A stretch of DNA of 59,288 bases. It comes from Planctomycetota bacterium (GTDB lineage: Bacteria > Planctomycetota > B15-G4 > JADJEK01). This document shows positions 35,823-43,683 of this stretch, piece after piece. Location of the stretch: positions 1 to 59,288 of the forward strand of contig JACQZJ010000050.1 in assembly GCA_016213895.1 (NCBI GenBank), given 5' to 3'. The position numbers were made by a program, and so were the translations under genes. The notes under the pieces were generated by a model. That model made no database searches. It was not told the DNA's origin and saw only the letters and a list, made by a program, of their open reading frames with translations. Every line of letters begins with the position of its first letter. Position 1 is the stretch's first letter.

Positions 35823-36072
35823 CGCGCCTTGCTAGGATGCCGCCAAAGGGGCGAGTAGGGGGGAGCAAGTGGGCATCGGGGCCCCGAATCGGAAGGACTC
35901 GAGCTACTGCAGTGTCAGACGATTGACGACCGGCCAAGACTTCCTGGCTGCCGCAGCCGCACGGGTCTGCCGTGCCGCGGCAAGCTCATGACCAGTCGGC
36001 CGGAGGTCGAAGCGACTCTGAAAGAGCAAGTTCCGACCAGATGAAGGGCGCCGTGGAGGCATCTCAGGAGCA

Positions 36073-36582
36073 ATGAACCAGGCAAACGAAGGCGAAGAAA
36101 CCATCTCGCGGCAGAAGATCGAACAGATCGCCGACAACCTCAAATCCTCGGCGGAGAGCGTGATCGGGCTGCTCTCCACGGACGAGATCCGCGTGAAGGA
36201 GTTGCTCGAGGCGACGCGCTTCATGGCGAGGTCGGCGCGACGCATCGCCCGCCGGGCGAACTGGAAGGTCGGAGAGGCCCCACTGGGCAACGGCCGCGGG
36301 ATGACCGGCCGCGACGCGGGCGCGGAGGCCCGCCGCGACGCGGCCCGCCGCGCGACCGCGGTCGCGGCAACGACCGCCGCGGCGGCGGCGGCGGCTACCG
36401 CAACGACTGAGAGCCTCCCGCAGGCCACGCCCTTCTCCCGCAGGCCGTGCCGAGTGACGGCCGCGGACGCGGGAGCGGTGCGCTCCCTGCTCGGGCCGCG
36501 CGACCGGCGACGCTACTCCGCGCCGGGCGCACCGATGCGGAAATACTTGAAGCCGAGTTCCGCCAGGGTCGCCGGGCGATAG
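36073..36582 (+). CDS. Small basic protein, probably with RGG tail after a frameshift near 36300
   Basis: The N-terminal ~70 residues (EETISRQKIEQIADNLKSSA, then TDEIRVKELLEATRFMARSA) form a plausible helical domain. Beyond residue ~77 the literal frame becomes poly-Ala/Thr low complexity and overlaps the convergent ugd gene by 70 bases. If one G is added to the GGG at 36298-36300, the frame reads GRGDDRPRRGRGGPPRR and then RGRGNDRRGGGGGYRND, stopping at 36410. That is a classical RG-rich nucleic-acid-binding tail and avoids the overlap, so the true product is more likely ~113 residues ending at 36410. AGGAG is close to the ATG. Function is unknown; RNA binding is inferred. Confidence 0.5.
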   Translation: MNQANEGEETISRQKIEQIADNLKSSAESVIGLLSTDEIRVKELLEATRFMARSARRIARRANWKVGEAPLGNGRGMTGRDAGAEARRDAARRATAVAATTAAAAAAATATTESLPQATPFSRRPCRVTAADAGAVRSLLGPRDRRRYSAPGAPMRKYLKPSSARVAGR

Positions 36583-37823
36583 AGGTTCCGGCCGTCGAAG
36601 ATCACCGGGACCTTCATCAGCTCCTTCATCTTCTCGAAGTCGGGGTTGCGGAACTCCACCCACTCCGTGGCGACGAACAGGCCATCCGCGCCGCGCAGGG
36701 CGTCGAACGCTCGCGCGTGGTAGGTGATCCGGTCGCCGAGCACGCGCCGTGCCGACTCGATCGCCTCGGGATCCGAGGCGCGCACGCTGGCGCCGGCCCG
36801 CAGCAGCTCCTCGATCAAGACCAGCGCCGAGGCCTCGCGCACGTCGTCCGTGTTGGCCTTGAAGGCGAGCCCCCAGACCGCGAACGTCCTGCCCGAGAGG
36901 TCGCCGTTGAAGAAGCGCTGCGCCTTCTCGAACAGCGCGCGCTTCTGCCTGGCGTTCACCTCCTCGACGGATTTCATGATCTTGAAGTCGTAACCGTACT
37001 CCCTGGCCGTGGCGATGATCGCGCGCGAGTCCTTGGGGAAGCAGGAGCCGCCGTAGCCGCACCCAGGGAAGAGGAACGGCATGCCGATGCGCGAATCCGT
37101 TCCGATCCCCTGGCGCACCATGGTCACGTCCGCCCCGACCAGCTCGCAGATGCGGGCGACCTCGTTCATGAACGAGATGCGCGTGGCGAGCATCGCGTTG
37201 GCCGCGTACTTGGTCAGCTCGGCCGAGAGGACGTCCATGATCACGATCGGCTTGCCGGTGCGGACGAAGGCCGAGTACAGCTCCTTCATGATCTCGGCCA
37301 CGCGCGGATCATCGGTGCCGATGACGACGCGGTCGGGCTTCATGAAGTCGTCGATGGCCGCCCCCTCCTTCAGGAACTCCGGGTTCGACACCACGTTGAA
37401 CGGGTGCGTGGTCTCGGCCGCGACCGCGGCGGCGACCTTGCGCGCCGTGCCGACCGGCACGGTGCTCTTGTCGACGATGATCTTGTAGCCGTTCATCGCC
37501 TTGCCGATCGCGCTCGCGGCCTCCAGCACGTGCTGCAGATCGGCGCTGCCGCTCTCCTCCGGCGGCGTGCCGACGGCAATGAAGATGATCAGCGATTCCC
37601 TGACCGCGGCGTCGATGTCCGTCGTGAAGCTGAGCCGCTCCTCCTCGACGTTCTTCTTGACCATCTCCTCCAGACCGGGCTCGTAGATGGGGATCTGGCC
37701 GGCCTTGAGCTTGCTGATCTTCTCCTCGTCGACGTCGACGCAGATCACGGTGTTGCCGCTCTCCGCGAAGCAGGTCCCCGCGACGAGGCCGACGTAGCCC
37801 GTACCGACAACTGCGATTCTCAT
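36513..37823 (-). CDS. ugd: UDP-glucose 6-dehydrogenase
   Basis: 436 residues, normal for the family. It oxidises UDP-glucose twice with NAD+ to UDP-glucuronate, a precursor for surface polysaccharides. The Rossmann motif GTGYVG (8-13), the DKSTVPVGTA loop, NPEFLKEGAA, and the catalytic cysteine Cys261 in GCGYGGSCFPKD are all present. GGAG lies 7 bases before the ATG and a promoter at 37884-37911 drives it. No other polysaccharide genes are adjacent. Confidence 0.97.
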   Translation of the reverse strand: MRIAVVGTGYVGLVAGTCFAESGNTVICVDVDEEKISKLKAGQIPIYEPGLEEMVKKNVEEERLSFTTDIDAAVRESLIIFIAVGTPPEESGSADLQHVLEAASAIGKAMNGYKIIVDKSTVPVGTARKVAAAVAAETTHPFNVVSNPEFLKEGAAIDDFMKPDRVVIGTDDPRVAEIMKELYSAFVRTGKPIVIMDVLSAELTKYAANAMLATRISFMNEVARICELVGADVTMVRQGIGTDSRIGMPFLFPGCGYGGSCFPKDSRAIIATAREYGYDFKIMKSVEEVNARQKRALFEKAQRFFNGDLSGRTFAVWGLAFKANTDDVREASALVLIEELLRAGASVRASDPEAIESARRVLGDRITYHARAFDALRGADGLFVATEWVEFRNPDFEKMKELMKVPVIFDGRNLYRPATLAELGFKYFRIGAPGAE

Positions 37824-37883
37824 GCGGCTTCTCCGGGAGCTGGGATTCGCGCGGCGCTCCCAACTCGAGACCAGTTGCAGCAG

Positions 37884-37911
37884 AATGTACGGTGCGAAGG
37901 AGAAAGATCAA
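37884..37911 (-). promoter_or_regulatory. Promoter of ugd
   Basis: Minus strand TTGATC (37911-37906), 16-base spacer, TACATT (37889-37884), about 60 bases before the ATG. The -35 hexamer and spacer equal those of the had-oah-dch promoter. Confidence 0.5.
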
Positions 37912-37948
37912 GCTAGGCGCCGGATTCGCGCGCCGGGGGACGCGCGCC

Positions 37949-38989
37949 TCAGCGCGCCGCGGCGTTCTTCACGGCTGCTATGAGCGCGCGCGCATGGTCC
38001 ACCGGGGTGTCCTTGTGGATGCCGTGCCCGAGATTGAACACGTGGCCGGGGCGTCCCTGCGCCGCGTCGAGGATGGCGCGCGCCCGGCGCGCGATGGCCG
38101 GCGGCGGGCCGAACAGGACGATCGGATCCAGGTTGCCCTGGATCGCCCGGTCGTGGCCGATCCGCCGCCAGGCCTCGCCCAGGTCGACGCGCCAGTCCAC
38201 GGCAATGCAGTCCGCGCCGCTCCGCGCCATGCACTCGAGGAAGCCTGCGGCGCCGCTGGCGAAGAGGATCGACGGCACGCCGCGGTCGCGCAGCGCTGCA
38301 AACACCGTCCGCGCGTGACGCAGGGCGAACTCCTCGTAGTCATCCGGGGCGAGGCAGCCGGCCCAGGAGTCGAACAGCTGAATCGCCTCGGCGCCCGCGT
38401 CGACCTGGCCGAGGACGCAGGCGATGGTCGCCTCGGCGACCTTCTCCAGCAGGCGGTGGAAGGTCATGGGCTCCTGCAGCAGCAGCGACTTGAGGAGAAG
38501 GAAGTCGCGGCTGGAGCGCCCTTCGACCATGTAGGAAGCCGCCGTGAAGGGCGCGCCGGCGAAGCCGAGGACGGCCTTGTCGGGCGCGAGCTCCTGGCGC
38601 AGCGTGCGCACGGCAGCGGCCACGAAGCCCAGGTCGTCTTCCGGGTCCGGGATGCGCAGGGCAGCCACGTCCCGCGCGCAGCGCACCGGGTTGTCGATGC
38701 GCGGCCCGGACTCGGGGAACGCCACCTGCATGCCCATCGCCTGCAGCGGGATCAGGATGTCGGAGAAGAGGATCGCGGCGTCGACGTCGAGGGCCGCCAC
38801 CGCGTCGAGCGCCACCTTGGCCGAGAGGTCCGGGGTGCGGCACAGGGTGAGGAAGTCGGCCTCGCGCCGCACTTCGCGGTACTCCGGCAGGTAGCGGCCA
38901 GCCTGGCGCATGATCCAGATGGGAGTGCGCTCCACGGGCTCGCGCCGGAGGGCGCGGATCAGGAGAGGAACGGCGCTGCGGTCGTCCAT
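37949..38989 (-). CDS. hemE: Uroporphyrinogen decarboxylase
   Basis: 346 residues. HemE removes the four acetate carboxyls of uroporphyrinogen III to give coproporphyrinogen III in haem synthesis. The signature [15 protein letters not shown] is at residues ~25-40, with the second family motif around [16 protein letters not shown] and the C-terminal [12 protein letters not shown] and [12 protein letters not shown]. There is no Shine-Dalgarno; TATACT ends 8 bases before the ATG. A dispersed repeat begins about 20 bases upstream of the start. Confidence 0.97.
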   Translation of the reverse strand: MDDRSAVPLLIRALRREPVERTPIWIMRQAGRYLPEYREVRREADFLTLCRTPDLSAKVALDAVAALDVDAAILFSDILIPLQAMGMQVAFPESGPRIDNPVRCARDVAALRIPDPEDDLGFVAAAVRTLRQELAPDKAVLGFAGAPFTAASYMVEGRSSRDFLLLKSLLLQEPMTFHRLLEKVAEATIACVLGQVDAGAEAIQLFDSWAGCLAPDDYEEFALRHARTVFAALRDRGVPSILFASGAAGFLECMARSGADCIAVDWRVDLGEAWRRIGHDRAIQGNLDPIVLFGPPPAIARRARAILDAAQGRPGHVFNLGHGIHKDTPVDHARALIAAVKNAAAR

Positions 38990-38997
38990 CGAGGCAG

Positions 38998-39003
38998 AGT
39001 ATA
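38998..39003 (-). promoter_or_regulatory. -10 box of hemE close to the ATG
   Basis: TATACT on the minus strand in a CGCTATACT context, with 8 bases between it and the ATG at 38989. Same arrangement as accC, consistent with leaderless or near-leaderless transcription. Confidence 0.5.
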
Positions 39004-39008
39004 GCGGC

Positions 39009-39140
39009 GCGGCCGTTTCCCTGGCATCCGGGGCCGGACACGCGACTCCCGGTGCATCGCGTGCGCGAGGAACGAGAAGGGGCTGGTCGAGGCGGAGGCG
39101 ATGCCGGCGGTTCCGTGGCGTGAGCGGTGCGAGGCGTGAG
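39009..39140. repeat. Dispersed intergenic repeat, copy C
   Basis: Aligns block by block with copy A over ~130 bases (GCGGCCGTTTCCCTGG, CTCCCGGTGCATCG, GCGCGAGGAACGAG, GGCGATGCCGGCGGTTC, GCGAGGCGTGAG). A further shared block, GCGACCGCACGGAATG with GTGCA, is at 39206-39227 here and 23234-23255 near copies A and B. Confidence 0.65.
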
Positions 39141-39311
39141 GTGGCCGGTGCGCCCGTCGGGTCCAGCCGCGCCAGATGCAGGCGGGCGCTCGCGGCCAGG
39201 AGACCGCGACCGCACGGAATGGGTGCACCGCGCGGAGCGCGCGGTGCGGAGCCGTTTGGTACCCTTGCCGAGCTGGCGCGGACACGGACTTTCGACACGG
39301 ATGGACAGAAC

Positions 39312-41069
39312 ATGACGTCTTCTCAGGGCTCGGCAGGCGGAGGCGCGGCGGGCGGTCCCGGGCGGGGAGGCGCTCCTCCGGAGGCGGCCAACTTCATCCA
39401 GGCGATCATCCGCGAGCATGAGAAGTCGGGCCGCTTCGGCGGCCGCGTGCACACGCGCTTCCCGCCCGAGCCGAACGGGTACCTGCACATCGGGCACGCC
39501 AAGTCGATCTGCTTGAACTTCGGCGTCGCGCAGGAGTTCGGCGGCCTGTGCAACCTGCGTTTCGACGACACGAATCCGACCAAGGAAGAGGTCGAGTACG
39601 TGGAGTCGATCGAGGAGAGCGTGCGCTGGCTTGGTTTCGACTGGGAGGAGCGCCTCTTCTTCGCCTCCGACTACTTCGACCAGCTCTACGCCTGGGCGGT
39701 GCAGCTCGTGCGCCAGGGCGACGCCTACGTCTGCGACCTGAGCGCGGACGAGATCCGCGAGCATCGCGGCACGCTCACCCGGCCGGGAAGGAACAGCCCG
39801 TACCGCGACCGCCCCGTCGCCGAGAACCTCGACCTGTTCGAGCGCATGCAGGCCGGCGAGTTCGCCGACGGCAGCCGCACGCTGCGCGCCAGGATCGACA
39901 TGGCCTCGCCCAACCTGAACATGCGCGACCCGGTCATGTACCGCATCCTGCACGCCAGCCACCACCGCACCGGCGACCGCTGGTGCATCTACCCGACCTA
40001 CGACTACGCGCACGGCCAGTCGGATTCCATCGAGGGGATCACCCACTCCATCTGCACGCTCGAGTTCGAGAACCACCGCCCCCTCTACGATTGGTATCTC
40101 GAGCGCCTCGGGATCCACCATCCGCAGCAGATCGAGTTCGCCCGGCTCAACCTCTCCCACACCGTGATGAGCAAGCGCAAGCTGCTGCGCCTGGTCGAGG
40201 AGGGGCGCGTCTCCGGCTGGGACGATCCGCGCCTGCCCACACTCGTGGGGCTGCGGCGCCGCGGCTACACGCCGCAGTCGATCCGCGCCTTCTGCGCGCG
40301 CATCGGCGTGGCGAAGTTCAACAGCACCATCGACATGTCCTGGCTCGAGGATGCGGCGCGCGACGACCTGAACGCGCGCGCTCCGCGCGTGCTGGGCGTG
40401 CTGCGTCCCCTACGGGTCGTCCTCACCAACCTGCCGGAGGACCGGGTGGTGGAGCTGGACGCGGTGAACAACCCGGAGGATCCCGCGGCCGGCACGCGCA
40501 AGGTGCCCTTCTCGCGCGTGCTGTGCATCGAGCAGGACGACTTCCGCGAGGATCCCCCGCCGAAGTTCTTCCGCCTCGCTCCGGGCCGCGAGGTGCGCCT
40601 GCGCTACGCCTGCATCATCAAGTGCGAGGAAGTGGTGAAGGACGCGGGCAGCGGCGCGGTCGTGGAGCTGCGCTGCACCTACGACCCGGCGACGCTCGGC
40701 GGCCGCGCGCCGGACGGCCGCAAGGTCAAGGGCACGATCCACTGGGTGTCTTCCGCGCACGCCCTGCCGGCGGAGGCGCGCCTCTACGACCACCTGTTCC
40801 TGAAGCCCGATCCCGAGGACGTCGCCGCGGGAGAGGCCTTCGCCGCCGGCCTCAATCCCGACTCGCTGCAGGTCCTCCGCGGCTGCCTGGTCGAGCCGAG
40901 CCTGGCGAGCGCCGCGCCGGGCGACCACTTCCAGTTCGAGCGGCTGGGCTACTTCTGCGTCGATCCACTGGACAGCGGGCCCGGCCGCACGGTCTTCAAC
41001 CGCACGGTCACGCTGCGCGACTCCTGGGCCAAGGTCGAGAAGAAGCAGGCCGTTGCGCCGCCGCCCTAG
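39312..41069 (+). CDS. glnS: Glutaminyl-tRNA synthetase
   Basis: 585 residues. Class I synthetase that charges tRNA-Gln directly. The HIGH motif is in [20 protein letters not shown] and the KMSKS-type loop in [25 protein letters not shown] and [20 protein letters not shown] are strongly conserved in GlnRS and distinguish it from GluRS. The anticodon-binding beta-barrels fill the C-terminal ~230 residues. The ATG at 39312 gives a ~25-residue Gly-rich start before the family core; no good ribosome site is visible. The gene implies direct glutaminylation rather than only the amidotransferase route. Confidence 0.97.
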   Translation: MTSSQGSAGGGAAGGPGRGGAPPEAANFIQAIIREHEKSGRFGGRVHTRFPPEPNGYLHIGHAKSICLNFGVAQEFGGLCNLRFDDTNPTKEEVEYVESIEESVRWLGFDWEERLFFASDYFDQLYAWAVQLVRQGDAYVCDLSADEIREHRGTLTRPGRNSPYRDRPVAENLDLFERMQAGEFADGSRTLRARIDMASPNLNMRDPVMYRILHASHHRTGDRWCIYPTYDYAHGQSDSIEGITHSICTLEFENHRPLYDWYLERLGIHHPQQIEFARLNLSHTVMSKRKLLRLVEEGRVSGWDDPRLPTLVGLRRRGYTPQSIRAFCARIGVAKFNSTIDMSWLEDAARDDLNARAPRVLGVLRPLRVVLTNLPEDRVVELDAVNNPEDPAAGTRKVPFSRVLCIEQDDFREDPPPKFFRLAPGREVRLRYACIIKCEEVVKDAGSGAVVELRCTYDPATLGGRAPDGRKVKGTIHWVSSAHALPAEARLYDHLFLKPDPEDVAAGEAFAAGLNPDSLQVLRGCLVEPSLASAAPGDHFQFERLGYFCVDPLDSGPGRTVFNRTVTLRDSWAKVEKKQAVAPPP

Positions 41070-41110
41070 CAACCCGCGCCTTTCCCGTGCGCCTTGCCGG
41101 CGCTTCCGGC

Positions 41111-41116
41111 TACACT
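41111..41116 (+). promoter_or_regulatory. Possible -10 box for the selenoprotein candidate
   Basis: TACACT in a GGCTACACT context, 32 bases before the ATG at 41149 and 41 bases after the glnS stop. No clear -35. Confidence 0.3.
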
Positions 41117-41148
41117 GTCGTCGCCGCCGCCGCGCGGGAGTCGCGCCG

Positions 41149-42159
41149 ATGAACCCTCTGTTCCTGGTCTCCCTGCTGGCCGCGGCCGGCGTCGCCCAGC
41201 AGCCGGCCGCCGAGACCTCCCTCATGGGCCAGCTCGCGCCCCCCTTCCTCGCCAGGACCTGCATCAACGCGCCGCGCATCATCGACTCGCGCGAACTGCT
41301 CGGCGAGGTCATCGTGCTGCAGTTTTGGGGCATCACCTGACCGCCCTGCGTGTGGCAGTTGCCACAGCTCCAGAAGATGTGGGACGAGGGACGCGACCAG
41401 GGCCTGCACTTCTTCCACGTCGAGGCGCAGCACCACTCCGAGCGCAAGGTCGCGGCCTTCCTGAGGAGGCACGGCGTCACCTTCCCCAACCCCATCCTCG
41501 ACGAGTCCGACTTCCTGCTGCTCGACACCGGAGCGCCGTTCGGCTGGGGCTACGACTGCCGCAAGCTGCCGAAGACGTACGTCATCGGCGTGGAGGGCAG
41601 GGTCATCTGGGAAGGCGGGTTCGGCTACGACGAGGTCCTGAAGAAGGAGCTGGCCAAGGTGCGCTATCCCGGCCTGTTCCAGCAGGAGGTGGCGCGCGGC
41701 CTCGCTCCCGCGGCCAAGGCGTTCGGCGCCGGCAAGCTCGGCAAGGCGCTGGCGGAGGCCGAGAGGACCCAGGCATCCCTGCGGGACGGCGAGGGCGCGG
41801 CCGCCGACGCGCAGTTGATCGTGCGGCGCGCCCAGGAGGTCGAGCGCCACCTGCGCGCCGAGGCCGGCGCGGCGCGGCAGGAGCGGCGCTACGCGGCGGC
41901 GCTCGCGCGCCTCGAGGAGATCAGCGCGCGCTTCGCGGGCCACTCCCTGGGCGAGGCGGCCGCCGCGGAGCTGAAGGAGCTGGCGCGCGACGCGGGCGTG
42001 AAGCGCGAACTGCAGGCCAGCCGCGAGCTGGACGAGCTCTTCGCGCCGGGCGCGGGGGACGCAGCGAAGCTCGCCGAGCAGCTTCTCGCCTTCGCGCGCC
42101 GGAACGACGGGCTGCACGCGGCCGAGGAGGCGCTCTTCCTCGCCGCGGGCCTGGAGTAG
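41149..42159 (+). CDS. Thioredoxin/TlpA-like protein with in-frame UGA at the redox motif (putative selenoprotein, U-P-P-C)
   Basis: Read through one TGA (41338-41340, codon 64) the gene encodes 336 residues. A hydrophobic N terminus (LFLVSLLAAAGVAQQ) looks like a signal peptide. Residues ~30-180 match the TlpA/AhpC-like thioredoxin fold: LGEVIVLQFWGIT, then UGA, then PPCVWQLPQLQKM, with the cis-Pro region KLPKTYVIGVEGRVIWEGG. The UGA replaces exactly the first cysteine of the W-x-x-C-P-P-C redox motif, while Cys67 is kept. Coding quality is unbroken on both sides. A stem-loop 10-26 bases after the UGA fits a bacterial SECIS. The C-terminal ~150 residues are helical and alanine-rich. Alternatives: nonsense mutation or sequencing error. 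It follows glnS by 79 bases. Confidence 0.75.
41338..41366 (+). promoter_or_regulatory. Putative bacterial SECIS: UGA codon plus downstream stem-loop
   Basis: UGA at 41338-41340; TGTGGC (41351-41356) pairs perfectly with GCCACA (41361-41366) around the tetraloop AGTT. Counting the U of UGA as 1, the loop G and U are at 21 and 22, close to the loop GU of the E. coli fdhF SECIS (about 23-24). Below the stem, CTG (41346-41348) can pair with CAG (41371-41373) across a small internal loop. All of it lies within coding sequence, as bacterial SECIS elements do. Confidence 0.6.
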
Positions 42160-42214
42160 CGCAGAGCGGCGCGCGCCTTGACAGCGCCGGCGCCGCGCGG
42201 TGCACTCGCCCTTC

Positions 42215-43156
42215 ATGAAGTGCGCGCTCCTCGGGCCCTCCGAGCACCTCACGGCCGCGGAGCAGGCGGAGCTCGAGCGCCGTCTGGCCGCTCTCGGCTT
42301 CTCCGTGGCCTCCCTCGGCCGCGGCGTTCCCGCGCCGGCCGACGCCGCCGTCGCCGTCGTCAACTCGAAGACGCGCCTGGGAGCGGCCGAGTTCGCGGCC
42401 ATGCCCGCGCTGCGCCTGGTCGTGACGACGACCTCGGGCTACGACCACGTCGACCTGGGCGAGGCGCGGAGGCGGGGCGCCGCCGTGGGCCGCTGTCCGC
42501 TGGCGCGCCGCGAGGCGGTGGTCGACGCGGCGCTCGGCATGGGGATCTCCCTGCTGCGCCGACTGCCGGCGCTGAGCCGCGCGACGGGAAGCGGCCGCTG
42601 GACGCGCGCCGCGGTCAAGGAGTCCCCCACGCCGCTCGTGCGCGGCCTGACCGTCGGCGTGTTCGGCTGCGGCGTCATCGGCCAGAGCGCGATCTCAGCC
42701 TGGAAGGCGCTCGGCGCGCGCGTCCTGGCCGCGGACCCGGCGCGAACGGATCTGGACGCGCCAGAACGGCTGCTCGAGGAGAGCCAGCTGGTGACGCTGC
42801 ACTGCTCCCTCACCGCTTCCTCGCGCGGCCTGATCGACGGCGCCGCCCTGGCGCGCATGCGGCCGGGCGCCATCCTCATCAACACCGCGCGCGGCGAGTG
42901 CGTCGACCTGGACGACCTGCTCGCCGCGCCGCACCTCGGCGGCTTCGGCCTGGACGTGTTCGAACAGGAGCCCTGCCCGCGCCTGGCCGAGCTGGCCGCG
43001 CGCGAGAACGTCCTCTTGACGCCCCATTCCGCCGGCTACCACGACGGCCTCGGCCGCGCCCTGAACGAAGAGGTGCTGGCGACGCTCGCGGCCTGGCTCC
43101 GCGGCGCGCCCCTGCCGCACGAGGTCCTGGCCGGGCAGGAGCGGCAGACCCGTTGA
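42215..43156 (+). CDS. D-isomer-specific 2-hydroxyacid dehydrogenase family protein
   Basis: 313 residues. NAD-binding motif GVFGCGVIGQSA in the middle and the three catalytic residues of the family: Arg in NTARGECVD, Glu in DVFEQEP and His in LTPHSAGY. TTTSGYDHVDLGEARRRG is the usual N-terminal signature. Substrate specificity (glycerate, phosphoglycerate, lactate, phosphonate) cannot be told; the protein lacks the C-terminal regulatory domains of SerA. ATG at 42215 preferred; GTG at 42200 is possible. It begins 55 bases after the selenoprotein candidate on the same strand. Confidence 0.88.
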   Translation: MKCALLGPSEHLTAAEQAELERRLAALGFSVASLGRGVPAPADAAVAVVNSKTRLGAAEFAAMPALRLVVTTTSGYDHVDLGEARRRGAAVGRCPLARREAVVDAALGMGISLLRRLPALSRATGSGRWTRAAVKESPTPLVRGLTVGVFGCGVIGQSAISAWKALGARVLAADPARTDLDAPERLLEESQLVTLHCSLTASSRGLIDGAALARMRPGAILINTARGECVDLDDLLAAPHLGGFGLDVFEQEPCPRLAELAARENVLLTPHSAGYHDGLGRALNEEVLATLAAWLRGAPLPHEVLAGQERQTR

Positions 43157-43251
43157 CGGCGGCGGCCCGCTTGTGGTGCGATCGGAGCATCCTGAGGCCG
43201 GCGCCTTCGGCACCCTTCTCCTGCCCGGGCCTCGGAGAAGCGGGGGACGCG

Positions 43252-43512
43252 ATGAGCACGCTACAGTTCTGTAGCCGGTGCGAGGGTTCCATCCTCAAGA
43301 CGGAGCCCATCCACTTCACCAGAAGACAGCAGCCGCTCTGCCCGAGCTGCCACGTGGAGTACGTGGAGGAGAAGCGGCTGAAGGCGCGCGCGCACCTGCG
43401 CGAACGCGTGGAGCAGGAGCCGGTCGACTGGACCATGCGCGCGAACGTGGCCGTCGGCGTGGTGGTCGCGCTCCTCATCGCCGGCTTCGCCGCGTTGATG
43501 ATCCTGCGCTAA
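43252..43512 (+). CDS. Small zinc-ribbon protein with C-terminal membrane helix
   Basis: 86 residues. CSRCEG near residue 7 and CPSCHV near residue 30 form a four-cysteine zinc ribbon; the C terminus ANVAVGVVVALLIAGFAALM is a single membrane helix, so the ribbon probably faces the cytoplasm from a tail anchor. GGGGGA lies upstream of the ATG. It sits between the dehydrogenase and the had operon promoter, with no recognisable family. Confidence 0.65.
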   Translation: MSTLQFCSRCEGSILKTEPIHFTRRQQPLCPSCHVEYVEEKRLKARAHLRERVEQEPVDWTMRANVAVGVVVALLIAGFAALMILR

Positions 43513-43602
43513 CGCGCCAGCAGAGCGCTCGCGCGCGCGGGGTGCAGGGCCGTGCCGGGCAGGCTCCGCGCCCTCATGGAGCACGAGCTCGGCGGCCGGC
43601 TC

Positions 43603-43630
43603 TTGATCCTGGCGTCAGGACTGGTATTCA
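43603..43630 (+). promoter_or_regulatory. Promoter of the had-oah-dch operon
   Basis: TTGATC (43603-43608), 16-base spacer, TATTCA (43625-43630), about 54 bases before the had ATG. Same -35 and spacer length as the ugd promoter. I see no obvious operator dyad beside it. Confidence 0.5.
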
Positions 43631-43683
43631 GGTGACGGCTCGCGCCGTCTCCGCGCGAGCGGCCATAAAGGAGCGGGCCCGCC

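Larger units (their letters stand above)
35749..36072. other. Intergenic region with two terminator hairpins, no gene
   Basis: 324 bases. The first 75 bases contain two strong hairpins. The rest has a TTGCTAGGAT string near 35830, resembling the -10 context used elsewhere here, and may carry the promoter and a long leader for the small gene at 36073. I see no coding pattern. Confidence 0.5.
38990..39311. other. Intergenic region between hemE and glnS, mostly repeat
   Basis: 322 bases, no gene. It contains the hemE -10, repeat copy C and, near 39256, TTTGGTACCCT, which is a weak -10-like string for glnS. Confidence 0.6.

Noticed and set aside
41053-41340. A 95-codon ORF ending at the TGA as a stand-alone gene
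   Set aside because: The frame continues after the TGA with the rest of the thioredoxin fold, so a separate short gene is less likely than read-through or a mutated stop.
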